DNA of 64,000 nucleotides from Nocardioides hwasunensis (GTDB lineage: Bacteria > Actinomycetota > Actinomycetes > Propionibacteriales > Nocardioidaceae). Position 1 is the stretch's first letter. The number at the start of each line of letters is the position of its first letter. The notes under the pieces were generated by a model. It was given only the letters and a program-made list of their open reading frames with translations. It did no database searches and was not told the origin of the DNA. A program made the position numbers and the translations under genes. The stretch lies in the NCBI RefSeq assembly GCF_014779665.1, contig NZ_JACXYY010000003.1, forward strand, positions 496,001 through 560,000, read 5' to 3'. Positions 33,386 through 41,855 of the stretch are shown here, one piece after another.

Positions 33386-34009
33386 GGCAGCGACGTCGCG
33401 CTCCGGATCCGTCTGCTGGTGGAGATCGAGGGACATCAGGCGGGCCGCGAGGTCCACCGCAGGGCCGAGGAGGGCGATGACGGCGAGCGTGCCGACACCG
33501 ACCGTCGCGCCGAGCAGCCACCCGCCCAGCGCGCCCCCGCCCTGAACGAGGCCGTAGCTCCACCTGAAGGCGACCGGAGGGTCCCAGGCCAGGGCGGCCG
33601 CCTCGGCCGGACCGGCGCCAGTGTGGCTGCCCAGGTAGAGCGCGATCCCGATCGCGAGCACGGGGAACGCCGCGGCGAGCAGTCCGACCCGCCAGGCGAC
33701 GCCATCGGGCGTCTCGAGCAGGTCCAGCACCACCGACACGACCACGCCGACCAGCACGACCTGCACGACGGTGCCGATCCCCGGGTAGACCCTGCGAGCG
33801 GCGGCCAGCGCCACCAGGACGACGCCGACGACCAGGTTGATGATCCAGAACGCCACGCCGGTGCTCAGCGTCAGCCCGTTGACGAACGTGGAATAGCCGT
33901 CGGAGCCGAGGTCGGCGGACAGCAGCATCGCCACTCCGGTCCCGAGCACGACGCAGCCGACGAGGAGCATGGCCGTACGCCGGGGGCTGGGGAGCACGGA
34001 CGTCAGCAT
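33383..34009 (-). CDS. YczE/YitT-type membrane protein
   Basis: The 208-residue protein has about five hydrophobic segments, with GTGVAMLLSADLGSDGYSTF and VYPGIGTVVQVVLVGVVVSVVLDL typical of YczE/YyaS-type proteins. The function is not established; YczE of Bacillus has been linked to lipopeptide production. The ATG at 34009 begins just before the upstream gene's stop; longer in-frame starts would run through the nucleotidyltransferase gene. Confidence 0.65.
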   Translation of the reverse strand: MLTSVLPSPRRTAMLLVGCVVLGTGVAMLLSADLGSDGYSTFVNGLTLSTGVAFWIINLVVGVVLVALAAARRVYPGIGTVVQVVLVGVVVSVVLDLLETPDGVAWRVGLLAAAFPVLAIGIALYLGSHTGAGPAEAAALAWDPPVAFRWSYGLVQGGGALGGWLLGATVGVGTLAVIALLGPAVDLAARLMSLDLHQQTDPERDVAA

Positions 34010-34010
34010 C

Positions 34011-34835
34011 TCAGCAGCGCGGCCGCGTTGCTCCACCGCGGAGGAGGGACAACTCGTCCCCCCACCCCTCGACGATGGGGGCCAGGAGCGGCTCCCCACG
34101 AGCGCTGTCGAAGGTGGCACAGGCGTCCTCGACCCGAGCGAACGTGGCACGGATCGCTGCCGGGTCGCCGTCGAGCGTCGCCTCCAGCAGGCTCAGCAGC
34201 GCGTCCGCCTCCCAGCCCGGCAGCGGGTGCTCGCGGAGCTCCCACGGCAGGTACTTGTGATACGGGCGGACCCGGCCCGCGAGCGTGAAGACGGTGTCGA
34301 GGAGCCACGGCACCGACTCGGCCGCGTCGAGCCGTCGTTCGAGTGCCCGACCGTCGCGGTCGTTCTTGAGGGCGCGGTAGGCGTAGTTGATCCACCCGTC
34401 CAGCCGGTCGTGCACGACGAGGATCTCCTCGGCCTCGGTCTCCGACACGGTCGCCTGACGTTCCAGCAGTGGCGCGAGCCGCCCGCCGGTGCGGTCGAGG
34501 AGGACCGGCGCCCACGCGAACGACCAGCGGTACCACCACCCGTCACTGCCGAACGACGGCACGTCCTCCAGCTCCGACAGGGCGACCGGGATCTCGTCGA
34601 TGGTCGTCGACTTCATGGTGCTGCGCCCGTGTGCGCCCTCGTCGGTCAGGACGACGTAGACATCGAGGTCCGATCGATGGGTGTCCAACCCCCGACCCAC
34701 AGAACCGGACAGCACCAGTCCCAGGAGGTCGGATCCGTGCGCACCCTCGTTGCGGGACGCGACCTCGATCAGGGCATCTCGTCTGCTGGTCGAGAGCGAC
34801 GGAGGGAGGATGAGTTCGGTGGACACGCTGCTCAC
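34011..34835 (-). CDS. Nucleotidyltransferase-domain protein
   Basis: The 274-residue protein has the Pol-beta-type nucleotidyltransferase motif VLSGSVGRGLDTHRSDLDVYVV, with GS at 44-45 and metal-binding D56 and D58. A helical C-terminal half carries several conserved-looking Trp and Tyr residues (WINYAYRALKNDRDG, PYHKYLPWELREHPLPGW), as in aminoglycoside-nucleotidyltransferase-like proteins. The GTG at 34835 has GAGGA upstream. The substrate is unknown; no HEPN partner is adjacent. Confidence 0.72.
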   Translation of the reverse strand: MSSVSTELILPPSLSTSRRDALIEVASRNEGAHGSDLLGLVLSGSVGRGLDTHRSDLDVYVVLTDEGAHGRSTMKSTTIDEIPVALSELEDVPSFGSDGWWYRWSFAWAPVLLDRTGGRLAPLLERQATVSETEAEEILVVHDRLDGWINYAYRALKNDRDGRALERRLDAAESVPWLLDTVFTLAGRVRPYHKYLPWELREHPLPGWEADALLSLLEATLDGDPAAIRATFARVEDACATFDSARGEPLLAPIVEGWGDELSLLRGGATRPRC

Positions 34836-34880
34836 GCCGGCATCCTCGCAGCGCGCACGCGGCTCGGGCGACCGCTTTGT

Positions 34881-34960
34881 TCGGCGGTGGCTGAGCAGGT
34901 TGCGCACCCCCGCCTGCCGGTTGAGCAGGTCGCGCAGCGACCGTGTCGAAACCAAGGCCA
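34881..34960. repeat. REP-like element upstream of the HNH gene
   Basis: TGAGCAGGTTGCGCA (34892-34906) recurs with one change at 34922-34936. The second copy runs into the hairpin GGTCGC-GCA-GCGACC (34928-34942) followed by GTGTCGAAACC. From memory, similar sequences are scattered in Nocardioides genomes, often beside 13E12-type genes. Copies elsewhere cannot be checked here. Confidence 0.5.
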
Positions 34961-35022
34961 CCCCCGTCGACATCAGTCCTCACAGATCCGATTCCGCGAT
35001 GGCCGTTGTCGGTGGTCGCCGA

Positions 35023-35028
35023 TACAAT
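35023..35028 (+). promoter_or_regulatory. -10 box, leaderless start of the HNH gene
   Basis: TACAAT, a 5/6 match to TATAAT, ends seven bases before the ATG at 35036. No good -35 at 17 bases; TTGTCG at 35006-35011 is too close. Confidence 0.5.
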
Positions 35029-35035
35029 CGAACAC

Positions 35036-36427
35036 ATGATCGACATTCTGGCAGCCGTACCCGAGGCAGAGGCAGACGACCTCTCCGCCTCGGCGCTGCT
35101 CGCCTCGATCCGCTCGGCCCGCGATGTCGAGCACGCCGCTGCAGCCGAGCAGCTCGACCTCGCCGCCCGGTGGGCCGACCTCCACCCACCCGAGTCCATC
35201 CACTCCGCCGCGTCGTTCACCGTTCCGGGGTGTGAGCACGAGGAACCCATCGCCGGCAACGGGTGCCCACTGGTCGCGGAGTTCTGCATCGCCGAGCTCG
35301 GCACCGTCCTCGGGATCTCCACTCTGTCGGCCAAGAAGCTCATCGGGCACTCGCTCGAGCTCCGCCACCGGCTCCCCCGCCTCTGGGCACAGGTCCAGGC
35401 TGGTGTCGTGCCCGCGTGGCGGGCCAGGTCGGTAGCCGAGGCCACCATCCACACCAGCCCAGTCCTCACCATCGAGGCCGCGGGGTGGGTCGACGCCCAG
35501 GTCGCCGCTGTTGCTGCACGTGTCGGTCCCGCGCAGCTCGACCGGCTCGTCGCCGAGACCATCACCCGCTTCGACCTCGCCGACCCCGACCCGGCCGCCG
35601 ATCCCGAGGACGGCTACCTCCACGTCGACCCCAGGCACGTGACCGTGCACGGCCAGGACATCCACTTCGCCGGCACCGTCTGCATCGAGGCCGAGGTCGA
35701 CCTCGCCGACAGCCTCGACCTCGACCGTGCCCTCGCGCATGGTGCGAAGGCGCGCAAGGCGATGGGATCGACCGAGTCCCTCGACGTCCGACGCGCCAAG
35801 GCACTCGGTGACCTCGCCCGCACCCAGACCGCTCTCGACCTCTTCCACCAGAGCACCCGATCAGCCAAGCCTGCTGCAGACGACGATGGGCTCCCGGCGG
35901 CGCGGCAGGTCGTGCTCTATGCCCACTTCGACGCCACTATGTCCGGCCAGCAGACCGTGTTCGGTCCGACCGGCCGCATGGAGCACGGCCGGCGCCTCGC
36001 CCTGCTGGACCAGGTCCAGGCGTGGTGCGCCGGCTCCCGCACCACCGTGACCGTCAAGCCCGTCATCGACCTCCACCACCAGCTCGTCACCCCGGCGTAC
36101 GAGATCCCCGACCGTATCCGCGAGCACGTCATCCTCCGCGACCGCACCTGCGTGTTCCCCTGGTGCAGCCGACCAGCAAGGGCCTGCGACATCGACCACA
36201 TCATCGCCTTCGACCACGAAGCAGATGCCGACGGCAGACCTCAGACCGGACCCACCACCACATCGAACCTCGCTCCGTTGTGCCGGACCCACCACCGCCT
36301 CAAGACCCACACCGGTTGGCGCTACCGCATGGTCGAACCCGGTGTCTTCGAGTGGACCAGCCCCCACGAGCATCGCTACCGACGCGACCACACCGGCACC
36401 ACCCGCATCGACGAACCACCCGACTGA
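35036..36427 (+). CDS. HNH endonuclease, DUF222/13E12 family
   Basis: The 463-residue protein has an N-terminal DUF222 helical region (about 10-300) and a C-terminal HNH nuclease domain at about 365-425: TCVFPWCSRPARACDIDHIIAF..TSNLAPLCRTHHRLKT, with zinc-binding cysteines and the DHI and HH catalytic residues. This family is multi-copy in Mycobacterium (REP13E12) and Nocardioides and behaves like a mobile or selfish element; a phage integration site within it is known in mycobacteria. The start is set by the -10 box seven bases upstream. A REP-like repeat precedes it. Confidence 0.88.
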   Translation: MIDILAAVPEAEADDLSASALLASIRSARDVEHAAAAEQLDLAARWADLHPPESIHSAASFTVPGCEHEEPIAGNGCPLVAEFCIAELGTVLGISTLSAKKLIGHSLELRHRLPRLWAQVQAGVVPAWRARSVAEATIHTSPVLTIEAAGWVDAQVAAVAARVGPAQLDRLVAETITRFDLADPDPAADPEDGYLHVDPRHVTVHGQDIHFAGTVCIEAEVDLADSLDLDRALAHGAKARKAMGSTESLDVRRAKALGDLARTQTALDLFHQSTRSAKPAADDDGLPAARQVVLYAHFDATMSGQQTVFGPTGRMEHGRRLALLDQVQAWCAGSRTTVTVKPVIDLHHQLVTPAYEIPDRIREHVILRDRTCVFPWCSRPARACDIDHIIAFDHEADADGRPQTGPTTTSNLAPLCRTHHRLKTHTGWRYRMVEPGVFEWTSPHEHRYRRDHTGTTRIDEPPD

Positions 36428-36428
36428 C

Positions 36429-36460
36429 CGGGTCTCGCGACAGGACTCCGTCCTGACCCG
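36429..36460 (+). terminator. Terminator-like hairpin after the HNH gene
   Basis: CAGGAC-TCC-GTCCTG (36441-36455) is enclosed by CGGGT (36429-36433) and ACCCG (36456-36460). It begins two bases after the stop. Confidence 0.5.
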
Positions 36461-36470
36461 ACCAACGACC

Positions 36471-36495
36471 CCGAGCCGACTCCGAGCCGACTCCG
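36471..36495 (+). repeat. Short tandem repeat in a gene-free stretch
   Basis: CCGAGCCGACT occurs twice in tandem and is followed by CCG. The rest of 36461-36720 contains no gene or strong signal that I can support. Confidence 0.5.
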
Positions 36496-36720
36496 CCAAC
36501 TGCGAGCACGCCCCACACCCCCGCCCGTCCTACGACGGCGGGGGCAGAGGCATGTCGCGCACACGCCCGCAACCGGTGTCACCTACAGCAGGGACGGCGT
36601 CGGCTCGCATCACCGACATCGAGCTGGAGCACGCCGATCGCTTGTCGCAGCCCAGCCCGGCGTCCTACCCGGACGGTGCCGTACCGCAGTGAACGGGTAA
36701 ACAGCGCCGGTGCCTCCAGC

Positions 36721-37290
36721 TCACTCCGTGACCTCGACCGGCATGCCAGTCGACCTCGCGTCGGGATCACCCTCGGGCCGGCGGACGGCACGCGACTTGA
36801 GGAAGGCAGCGACCGCAGCACCCAGGAGGGCGCCCAGCGTGTTCAGCAGGATGTCGTCGACATCGCCGAACATGCCCGAGAGCATCTGCCAGACCTCGGT
36901 CGAGGTCGAGAAGACGAGACCGGCGAGGGTGGCCACCAGCACCGGTCGCCGCGCGGACAGCACCGCGATCAACCAGCCGACAGGCACGAACATCGCGACG
37001 TTGCCGAAGATGTTGACGAGGCCCAGCGCCCTGTTGACGCTTCCCCACTCACCTCGGATCGTCTCGCCCAGGCGCCAGCTGAATTCACCGTCCTCATTCG
37101 AGAGGACGCCGCGAGCAGTGAGGGCGAGGATCGTCTTGACGGTGACCACGAGCATGGCGATCGTGAGGGCTCGGGTCACTCGTGAGCGGACGACCGCGAC
37201 GTGGACCGCGGCCGCGAGCCCGACGGTGGCGACGACCAGCGTCGGCACGGGCCCGAGCGGCAGGTAGCGCCAGACGTCGTCGTCCAACAT
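36721..37290 (-). CDS. VanZ-like membrane protein
   Basis: This 189-residue protein has five hydrophobic segments and the VanZ-family core NIFGNVAMFVPVGWLIAVL, STSTEVWQMLSGMFGDVDDILLNTLGALLG. VanZ confers low-level teicoplanin resistance in enterococci; most homologues have unknown roles in envelope processes. The ATG at 37290 is seven bases from a TAGATT -10 box. Confidence 0.83.
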   Translation of the reverse strand: MLDDDVWRYLPLGPVPTLVVATVGLAAAVHVAVVRSRVTRALTIAMLVVTVKTILALTARGVLSNEDGEFSWRLGETIRGEWGSVNRALGLVNIFGNVAMFVPVGWLIAVLSARRPVLVATLAGLVFSTSTEVWQMLSGMFGDVDDILLNTLGALLGAAVAAFLKSRAVRRPEGDPDARSTGMPVEVTE

Positions 37291-37297
37291 AGGGCTG

Positions 37298-37303
37298 AAT
37301 CTA
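37298..37303 (-). promoter_or_regulatory. -10 box, leaderless start of the VanZ-like gene
   Basis: TAGATT on the minus strand ends seven bases before the ATG at 37290 and overlaps the stop codon of the GrpB-like gene. Confidence 0.45.
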
Positions 37304-37906
37304 AGGGCGTGGCGAAGCAGAAGGACGTTCCGGCACCCCACTGCCGAGCCTCGACTCCCGTCCCCGTTCCTTGATCGCGGTGACGACCTCGGTCTTGGCG
37401 TCGGCGTAGGCGTTCATGTCGGCCCAGTCCTGCTCGAGCAGCGCGCGCTTGGTGCGCTCGTACAGCGCACGGTCGTCGTCATCGGTCCGCAACCGGTCCC
37501 GGAAGATCAGGTAGTCCCCGGCGAGCGGGTCACCCGCCTCCATCACATGGATGTGCGCGTCGAGCGCGGGCGTGCGCACCAGTCGGTGCCCCGGCTCGCG
37601 CACCCGCAGGACGTAGCCGGCGGCCACCAGCTGGTCGAGGTAGTCCTCCTCCGCCGTGATGTCCGCGACGGTGATCAGGACGTCGATGATCGGCTTGGCC
37701 GCGAGACCCGGCACCGACGTCGATCCGATGTGCTCGACCTGGAGAGCGGCCGGACCCAGCGCCGCGCGGATGCGGGTCTCGTGCTCGGCGTACGCCTCGG
37801 CCCACCGGGGGTCGTGGTCGGTCAGGAAGAGCGCACGCTTCACGACACCGCCGATGATCTCGACCGTGGTCACGTCGCGTCGACGGGGCTTCCTGTCGGT
37901 GGGCAT
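37301..37906 (-). CDS. GrpB/UPF0157-family nucleotidyltransferase-like protein
   Basis: The 201-residue protein has the family core LQVEHIGSTSVPGLAAKPIIDVLI, an acidic nucleotidyltransferase-like motif, followed by YLIFRDRLRTDDDDRALYERTKRALL. Some members carry CoaE or are linked to CoA metabolism; the activity of the stand-alone form is not established. GAGG precedes the ATG at 37906, and an in-frame longer start at 37969 lacks such a site. Confidence 0.8.
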   Translation of the reverse strand: MPTDRKPRRRDVTTVEIIGGVVKRALFLTDHDPRWAEAYAEHETRIRAALGPAALQVEHIGSTSVPGLAAKPIIDVLITVADITAEEDYLDQLVAAGYVLRVREPGHRLVRTPALDAHIHVMEAGDPLAGDYLIFRDRLRTDDDDRALYERTKRALLEQDWADMNAYADAKTEVVTAIKERGRESRLGSGVPERPSASPRP

Positions 37907-37963
37907 GCCTCGATTCTTCCACCGCGTCGCATCGCGTCCGGACACGCCCGGAGGTGACGATCC

Positions 37964-37985
37964 GTTCACCCGATGTGCACCTGCA
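37964..37985 (+). promoter_or_regulatory. PHO-box-like direct repeat
   Basis: GTTCACC (37964) and GTGCACC (37975) are 11 bases apart, the unit spacing of actinobacterial PhoP boxes. It lies 79-100 bases before a secreted phosphoesterase. Confidence 0.5.
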
Positions 37986-38063
37986 GGCCCCTCCGGCGCG
38001 GCGGGCGGCGTACGAGAGTGAGGACGCCCTCCCGCTGGAACTCGGACCGCGAAGGAACCTCAC

Positions 38064-40352
38064 ATGCGCCTGCCCGTTCGTCGTACGGCGATCGCCACCG
38101 TCGCCACGCTCTGCACCTCGCTCCTCCTCGCCGCACCCGGCCACGCCGGTCCGGGCGGCGGACACGAAGGCGGACACGAAGGCGGACACGGAGGTAGACA
38201 CGGTGGGCACGACCACCGCGGCCACGGTGGCGGCACGAGCCGCTGGGTGGACGTCCCGACGCTCGTCGGACGCGCCACGATCGACGCCGACCACCTGGCT
38301 CCCGGCCCGCCGTCCGGCGCGCAGATGACACCGGCCAACGGTCGGACGGGCCCGTTCCCCGGCCAGGTCGTCCCCGGCTTCTCCGCGATGCTCGACAACG
38401 GCGACGGCACCTTCTGGGCGATGCCCGACAACGGCTTCGGCGCGAAGGGCAACTCCGCGGACTTCCTGCTCCGGATGTATCTGGTGCGCCCCAGCTTCGA
38501 GGGAGCCGGCGGCGACGGGTCGGTCGACCTGCCGGAGCTCATCTCGTTCGCGGACCCCGATCAGAGGGCGGGCTTCCCGATCGTCAACGACGACACCGAG
38601 GAGCGCCTGCTCACCGGCGCGGACTTCGACATCGAGTCGGTCGTGCGCCTGCGCGACGGCAGCTTCCTGGTCGGCGAGGAGTTCGGCCCGTACCTCCTGC
38701 ACTTCGACACCGACGGCGTCCTGCTCGACGCGCCCGTGCCGCTCCCCGGCGTCCAGTCCCCGCAGAACCCGGACCTCGGCGGGGCGCAGCCCACCCTGCC
38801 GGCCAGCAAGGGCTTCGAGGCGACGGCGTACGACGGCTCGCGCTACGCCTACCCGATCCTCGAGGGCGCGCTGATCGCGGAGACCGACCAGCGCGTGCGT
38901 CGGATCAGCCAGCTCGACACCCGCACCATGCGCTACACCGGCAAGACGTGGACCTATCGCACCGTCGAGGCGGCCAACCTGGTCGGCGACGCCTTCATGA
39001 CCGGCCGCGACCGGATGCTCATCCTCGAGCGCGACAACTTCGGCGGCGCGCAGGCCGTCACCAAGCGCGTCGTCGAGGTCGACCTCCGCAGGGCCGAGCC
39101 CGCCGGACACCTCGTCACCGAGCCCGTCCTCGACCTGCTCAAGATCGCCAACCCCGACGGCATCGGCGAGGGCGACGGCTACGGCACCGGTGAGGAGTTC
39201 TCGTTCCCGTTCGTCTCCGACGAGACGGTCGTCCAGATGCGGGACGGCAGCTTCGTCCTCACCAACGACAACAACTACCCCGGTGACGACGCCCGCGTGG
39301 ACGGCGAGCCCGACGACATCGAGATCATCCACGTCGAGCTGCGGCGCCAGAAGCTTCGCACCGGCGGGCCGACGGTCTTCGCCCACCGCGGCGCCTCGGG
39401 CTACCGCCCCGAGCACACCATCGCCGCCTACGAGCTCGCCGCCCGCCAGTGCGCCGACTTCGTCGAGCCCGACCTCGTGATGACCAGGGACGGCGTGCTC
39501 GTCGACCGCCACGAGCCCGAGATCGGCGGCACCACCGACGTCGCCACTCGCGCCGAGTTCGCCGACCGCAGGGCCACCAAGCAGGTCGACGGTCGCGCAG
39601 TGACCGGCTGGTTCACCGAGGACTTCACCCTCGCCGAGCTCAGGACCCTGCGGGCCAAGGAGCGGCTGCCGCAGCTCCGCCCGGAGAGCACGACCTACGA
39701 CGGGCTCTACCAGGTGCCCACCCTCGACGAGGTCCTCGCCTTCGCCCGCCGCACCGAGACCTGCGACGGCGAGCCGATCGGCGTGATCCCCGAGATCAAG
39801 CACAGCACCTACCTCGCCGACGCCGGCCTGCCGGCCGAGCAGCCGCTGCTCGACGCGCTCGCCCGCAACGGCGTCCGTCCCGGTGACACCCCGGTCGTGA
39901 TCCAGAGCTTCGAGGTGGGCAACCTCCAGCGCCTCTCTCGGATGACTCGCTTCGACCTCGTCCAGCTCGTCGACTGCGCCGGCGCGCCCTACGACCAGGT
40001 CAGGGCCGGCACCGGGGTGACGTACGCCGACCTGGTGACCCGCGACGGCATGCGCAAGATCGCGAGGTACGCCGACAGCGCCGGACTGTGCAAGGACGTG
40101 ATGATCCCGCGCCGGGCCGACGGCAGCCTGGGCAGGCCGACGGACGCGATCCGCAACGCCCACCGGGCCGGGCTCACCGTGACCGGCTGGACCTTCCGCC
40201 GGGAGAACTCGTTCCTGCCGCTGGAGTTCCGCTCCTCGGCCGACCCGGCCGCGGCAGGCGACGTCGCCGGCGAGATCCGGACCTTCCTCCGCGCCGGCAT
40301 GGACGACTTCTTCACCGACCACCCCGACATCGGCGCCGCCGTGGCCGGCTAG
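38064..40352 (+). CDS. Secreted phytase-like esterase fused to glycerophosphodiester phosphodiesterase
   Basis: The 762-residue protein has a Sec signal peptide (about 1-28) and a His/Gly-rich stretch with His at 34, 38, 42, 46, 49, 51 and 54. An esterase-like-phytase beta-propeller domain follows (about 60-410: FSAMLDNGDGTFWAMPDNGFGAK, FDIESVVRLRDGSFLVGEEFGPYLLHFD). The last part is a GDPD barrel (about 435-758) with the catalytic HRG at 441-443, later EPDLVMTRDGVLVDRHEPE. It should release glycerol-3-phosphate and phosphate from phosphodiesters outside the cell. A PHO-box-like repeat upstream fits phosphate control. Confidence 0.87.
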   Translation: MRLPVRRTAIATVATLCTSLLLAAPGHAGPGGGHEGGHEGGHGGRHGGHDHRGHGGGTSRWVDVPTLVGRATIDADHLAPGPPSGAQMTPANGRTGPFPGQVVPGFSAMLDNGDGTFWAMPDNGFGAKGNSADFLLRMYLVRPSFEGAGGDGSVDLPELISFADPDQRAGFPIVNDDTEERLLTGADFDIESVVRLRDGSFLVGEEFGPYLLHFDTDGVLLDAPVPLPGVQSPQNPDLGGAQPTLPASKGFEATAYDGSRYAYPILEGALIAETDQRVRRISQLDTRTMRYTGKTWTYRTVEAANLVGDAFMTGRDRMLILERDNFGGAQAVTKRVVEVDLRRAEPAGHLVTEPVLDLLKIANPDGIGEGDGYGTGEEFSFPFVSDETVVQMRDGSFVLTNDNNYPGDDARVDGEPDDIEIIHVELRRQKLRTGGPTVFAHRGASGYRPEHTIAAYELAARQCADFVEPDLVMTRDGVLVDRHEPEIGGTTDVATRAEFADRRATKQVDGRAVTGWFTEDFTLAELRTLRAKERLPQLRPESTTYDGLYQVPTLDEVLAFARRTETCDGEPIGVIPEIKHSTYLADAGLPAEQPLLDALARNGVRPGDTPVVIQSFEVGNLQRLSRMTRFDLVQLVDCAGAPYDQVRAGTGVTYADLVTRDGMRKIARYADSAGLCKDVMIPRRADGSLGRPTDAIRNAHRAGLTVTGWTFRRENSFLPLEFRSSADPAAAGDVAGEIRTFLRAGMDDFFTDHPDIGAAVAG

Positions 40353-40361
40353 CGCACGTCG

Positions 40362-40367
40362 TAGGTT
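40362..40367 (+). promoter_or_regulatory. -10 box of the EEP gene
   Basis: TAGGTT lies ten bases after the previous stop and 33 bases before the ATG at 40401; GGAAAGG at 40382-40388 is the ribosome binding site. Confidence 0.35.
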
Positions 40368-40400
40368 GGCCACACCCCTCTCGGAAAGGTCTTCACCTCC

Positions 40401-41729
40401 ATGACTTCTCGACTCACGCGCGCCGCCGTCACGGCGCTCGCGCTCGCCGGCCTCGCCACTCCCGCGCTCGTCACGCCCGCCGTCGCCGGCGGTGGACCCG
40501 GCCGCGGACATGGCGGCCACGGACCGGGACACGGCCACGGGCACGGGCCGGGACACGGCCACGCGAAGGGTGACGTCCGGTTCTCGACGTTCAACGCCTC
40601 GCTCAACCGCAACGGCGCCGGTGACCTCGTCCGCGACCTGTCGACGACCGACAACGCCCAGGCGGCCGCGGTCGCCGAGACGATCCAGCGCACCGACCCC
40701 GACGTGCTGCTCATCAACGAGTTCGACTACGTCGAGGGCGGCCGGGCCGCCGAGCTGTTCCGCGCCAACTACCTCGAGGTCCCCCACAACGGCGCGAAGC
40801 CGGTGGACTACCCCTACTACTACGTCGCGCCGGTCAACACCGGCGTGCCGAGCGGCTTCGACCTCGACAACAACGGCGTGGTCGGCGAGCCCGGCACCCA
40901 GGCGGGCGGCGACGACTCGTTCGGCTTCGGGCTCTACCCCGGCCAGTACGGCATAATCGTCTACTCCAAGCACCCCATCGGCACCCGCGACGTGCGCACC
41001 TTCCAGCACTTCCTCTGGAAGGACATGCCTGATGCGGCGCTCCCGGACGACCCGTCGACGCCCGAGCCCGCCGACTGGTACTCCCCCGAGGAGCTCGACG
41101 TCCTCCGGCTGTCGTCGAAGTCGCACTGGGACGTGCCGATCCAGCTGCCCGGACGGCAGACCGTGCACTTCCTGGTCTCGCACCCGACTCCCCCTACCTT
41201 CGACGGCCCCGAGGACCGCAACGGCCGGCGCAACCACGACGAGATCCGGTTCTGGGCCGACTACGTCAGCGGCGGGCACCACGCCTCCTACATCTACGAC
41301 GACGGCGGCGAGCGCGGCGGTCTCGGCCGGGGCGAGCAGTTCGTCATCGCGGGCGACCAGAACGCCGACCCCTTCGACGGCGACTCCTACGACGGGGCGA
41401 TCCGGCAGCTGCTCGACCACCCGCGCATCACCGACCCGCACCCGACCTCCCCGGGTGCCGTGGAGCAGTCGGAGCTGCAGGCAGGCGCCAACCTCGCCCA
41501 CACCGGACCGGCCGCGGAGGACACCGCGGACTTCGCCGACACCCCGCCCGGCAACCTGCGGGCCGACTACGTCCTGCCCAGCGAGCGCCTCACTCCGAAG
41601 CGGGCGGGCGTGTTCTGGCCGCTGGCGAGCGACCCGCTGTTCGGCCTCGTCGGCACCTTCCCGTTCCCGGCGAGCGACCACCGGCTCGTGTGGCTCGACG
41701 TCAAGGTCGGCGCAGCACACCACCGCTGA
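40401..41729 (+). CDS. Secreted endonuclease/exonuclease/phosphatase (EEP) family protein
   Basis: The 442-residue protein has a Sec signal peptide ending near residue 29 and a GH-repeat stretch with His at 37, 40, 44, 46, 48, 52 and 54. An EEP domain follows: RFSTFNASLNR, DPDVLLINEF with the metal-binding Glu, FLVSHPTPP, VIAGDQNADP and FPFPASDHRLVWLDV with the catalytic Asp-His. Such enzymes cleave DNA or phosphodiesters outside the cell. It stands between two other secreted phosphatases with the same His-rich leader. Confidence 0.85.
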   Translation: MTSRLTRAAVTALALAGLATPALVTPAVAGGGPGRGHGGHGPGHGHGHGPGHGHAKGDVRFSTFNASLNRNGAGDLVRDLSTTDNAQAAAVAETIQRTDPDVLLINEFDYVEGGRAAELFRANYLEVPHNGAKPVDYPYYYVAPVNTGVPSGFDLDNNGVVGEPGTQAGGDDSFGFGLYPGQYGIIVYSKHPIGTRDVRTFQHFLWKDMPDAALPDDPSTPEPADWYSPEELDVLRLSSKSHWDVPIQLPGRQTVHFLVSHPTPPTFDGPEDRNGRRNHDEIRFWADYVSGGHHASYIYDDGGERGGLGRGEQFVIAGDQNADPFDGDSYDGAIRQLLDHPRITDPHPTSPGAVEQSELQAGANLAHTGPAAEDTADFADTPPGNLRADYVLPSERLTPKRAGVFWPLASDPLFGLVGTFPFPASDHRLVWLDVKVGAAHHR

Positions 41730-41762
41730 TCCTGCAGCGATGTCGCGAAGGGGACGGCCGGT

Positions 41763-41784
41763 GTTCACCGCTCGTCCACCTGCC
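41763..41784 (+). promoter_or_regulatory. PHO-box-like direct repeat
   Basis: GTTCACC (41763) and GTCCACC (41774) are 11 bases apart, about 70 bases before the phoX-like start. Confidence 0.5.
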
Positions 41785-41855
41785 GGCTCCGCGGTGGGCG
41801 ATGCAGGCACCGAGGGTCGGAGGGTCATCCCCCGCTTCTCGGAAGGTCCCTCACC

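Noticed and set aside
34881-34960. CRISPR array
   Set aside because: Only two short direct copies 30 bases apart, with no regular spacers and no cas genes in the window.
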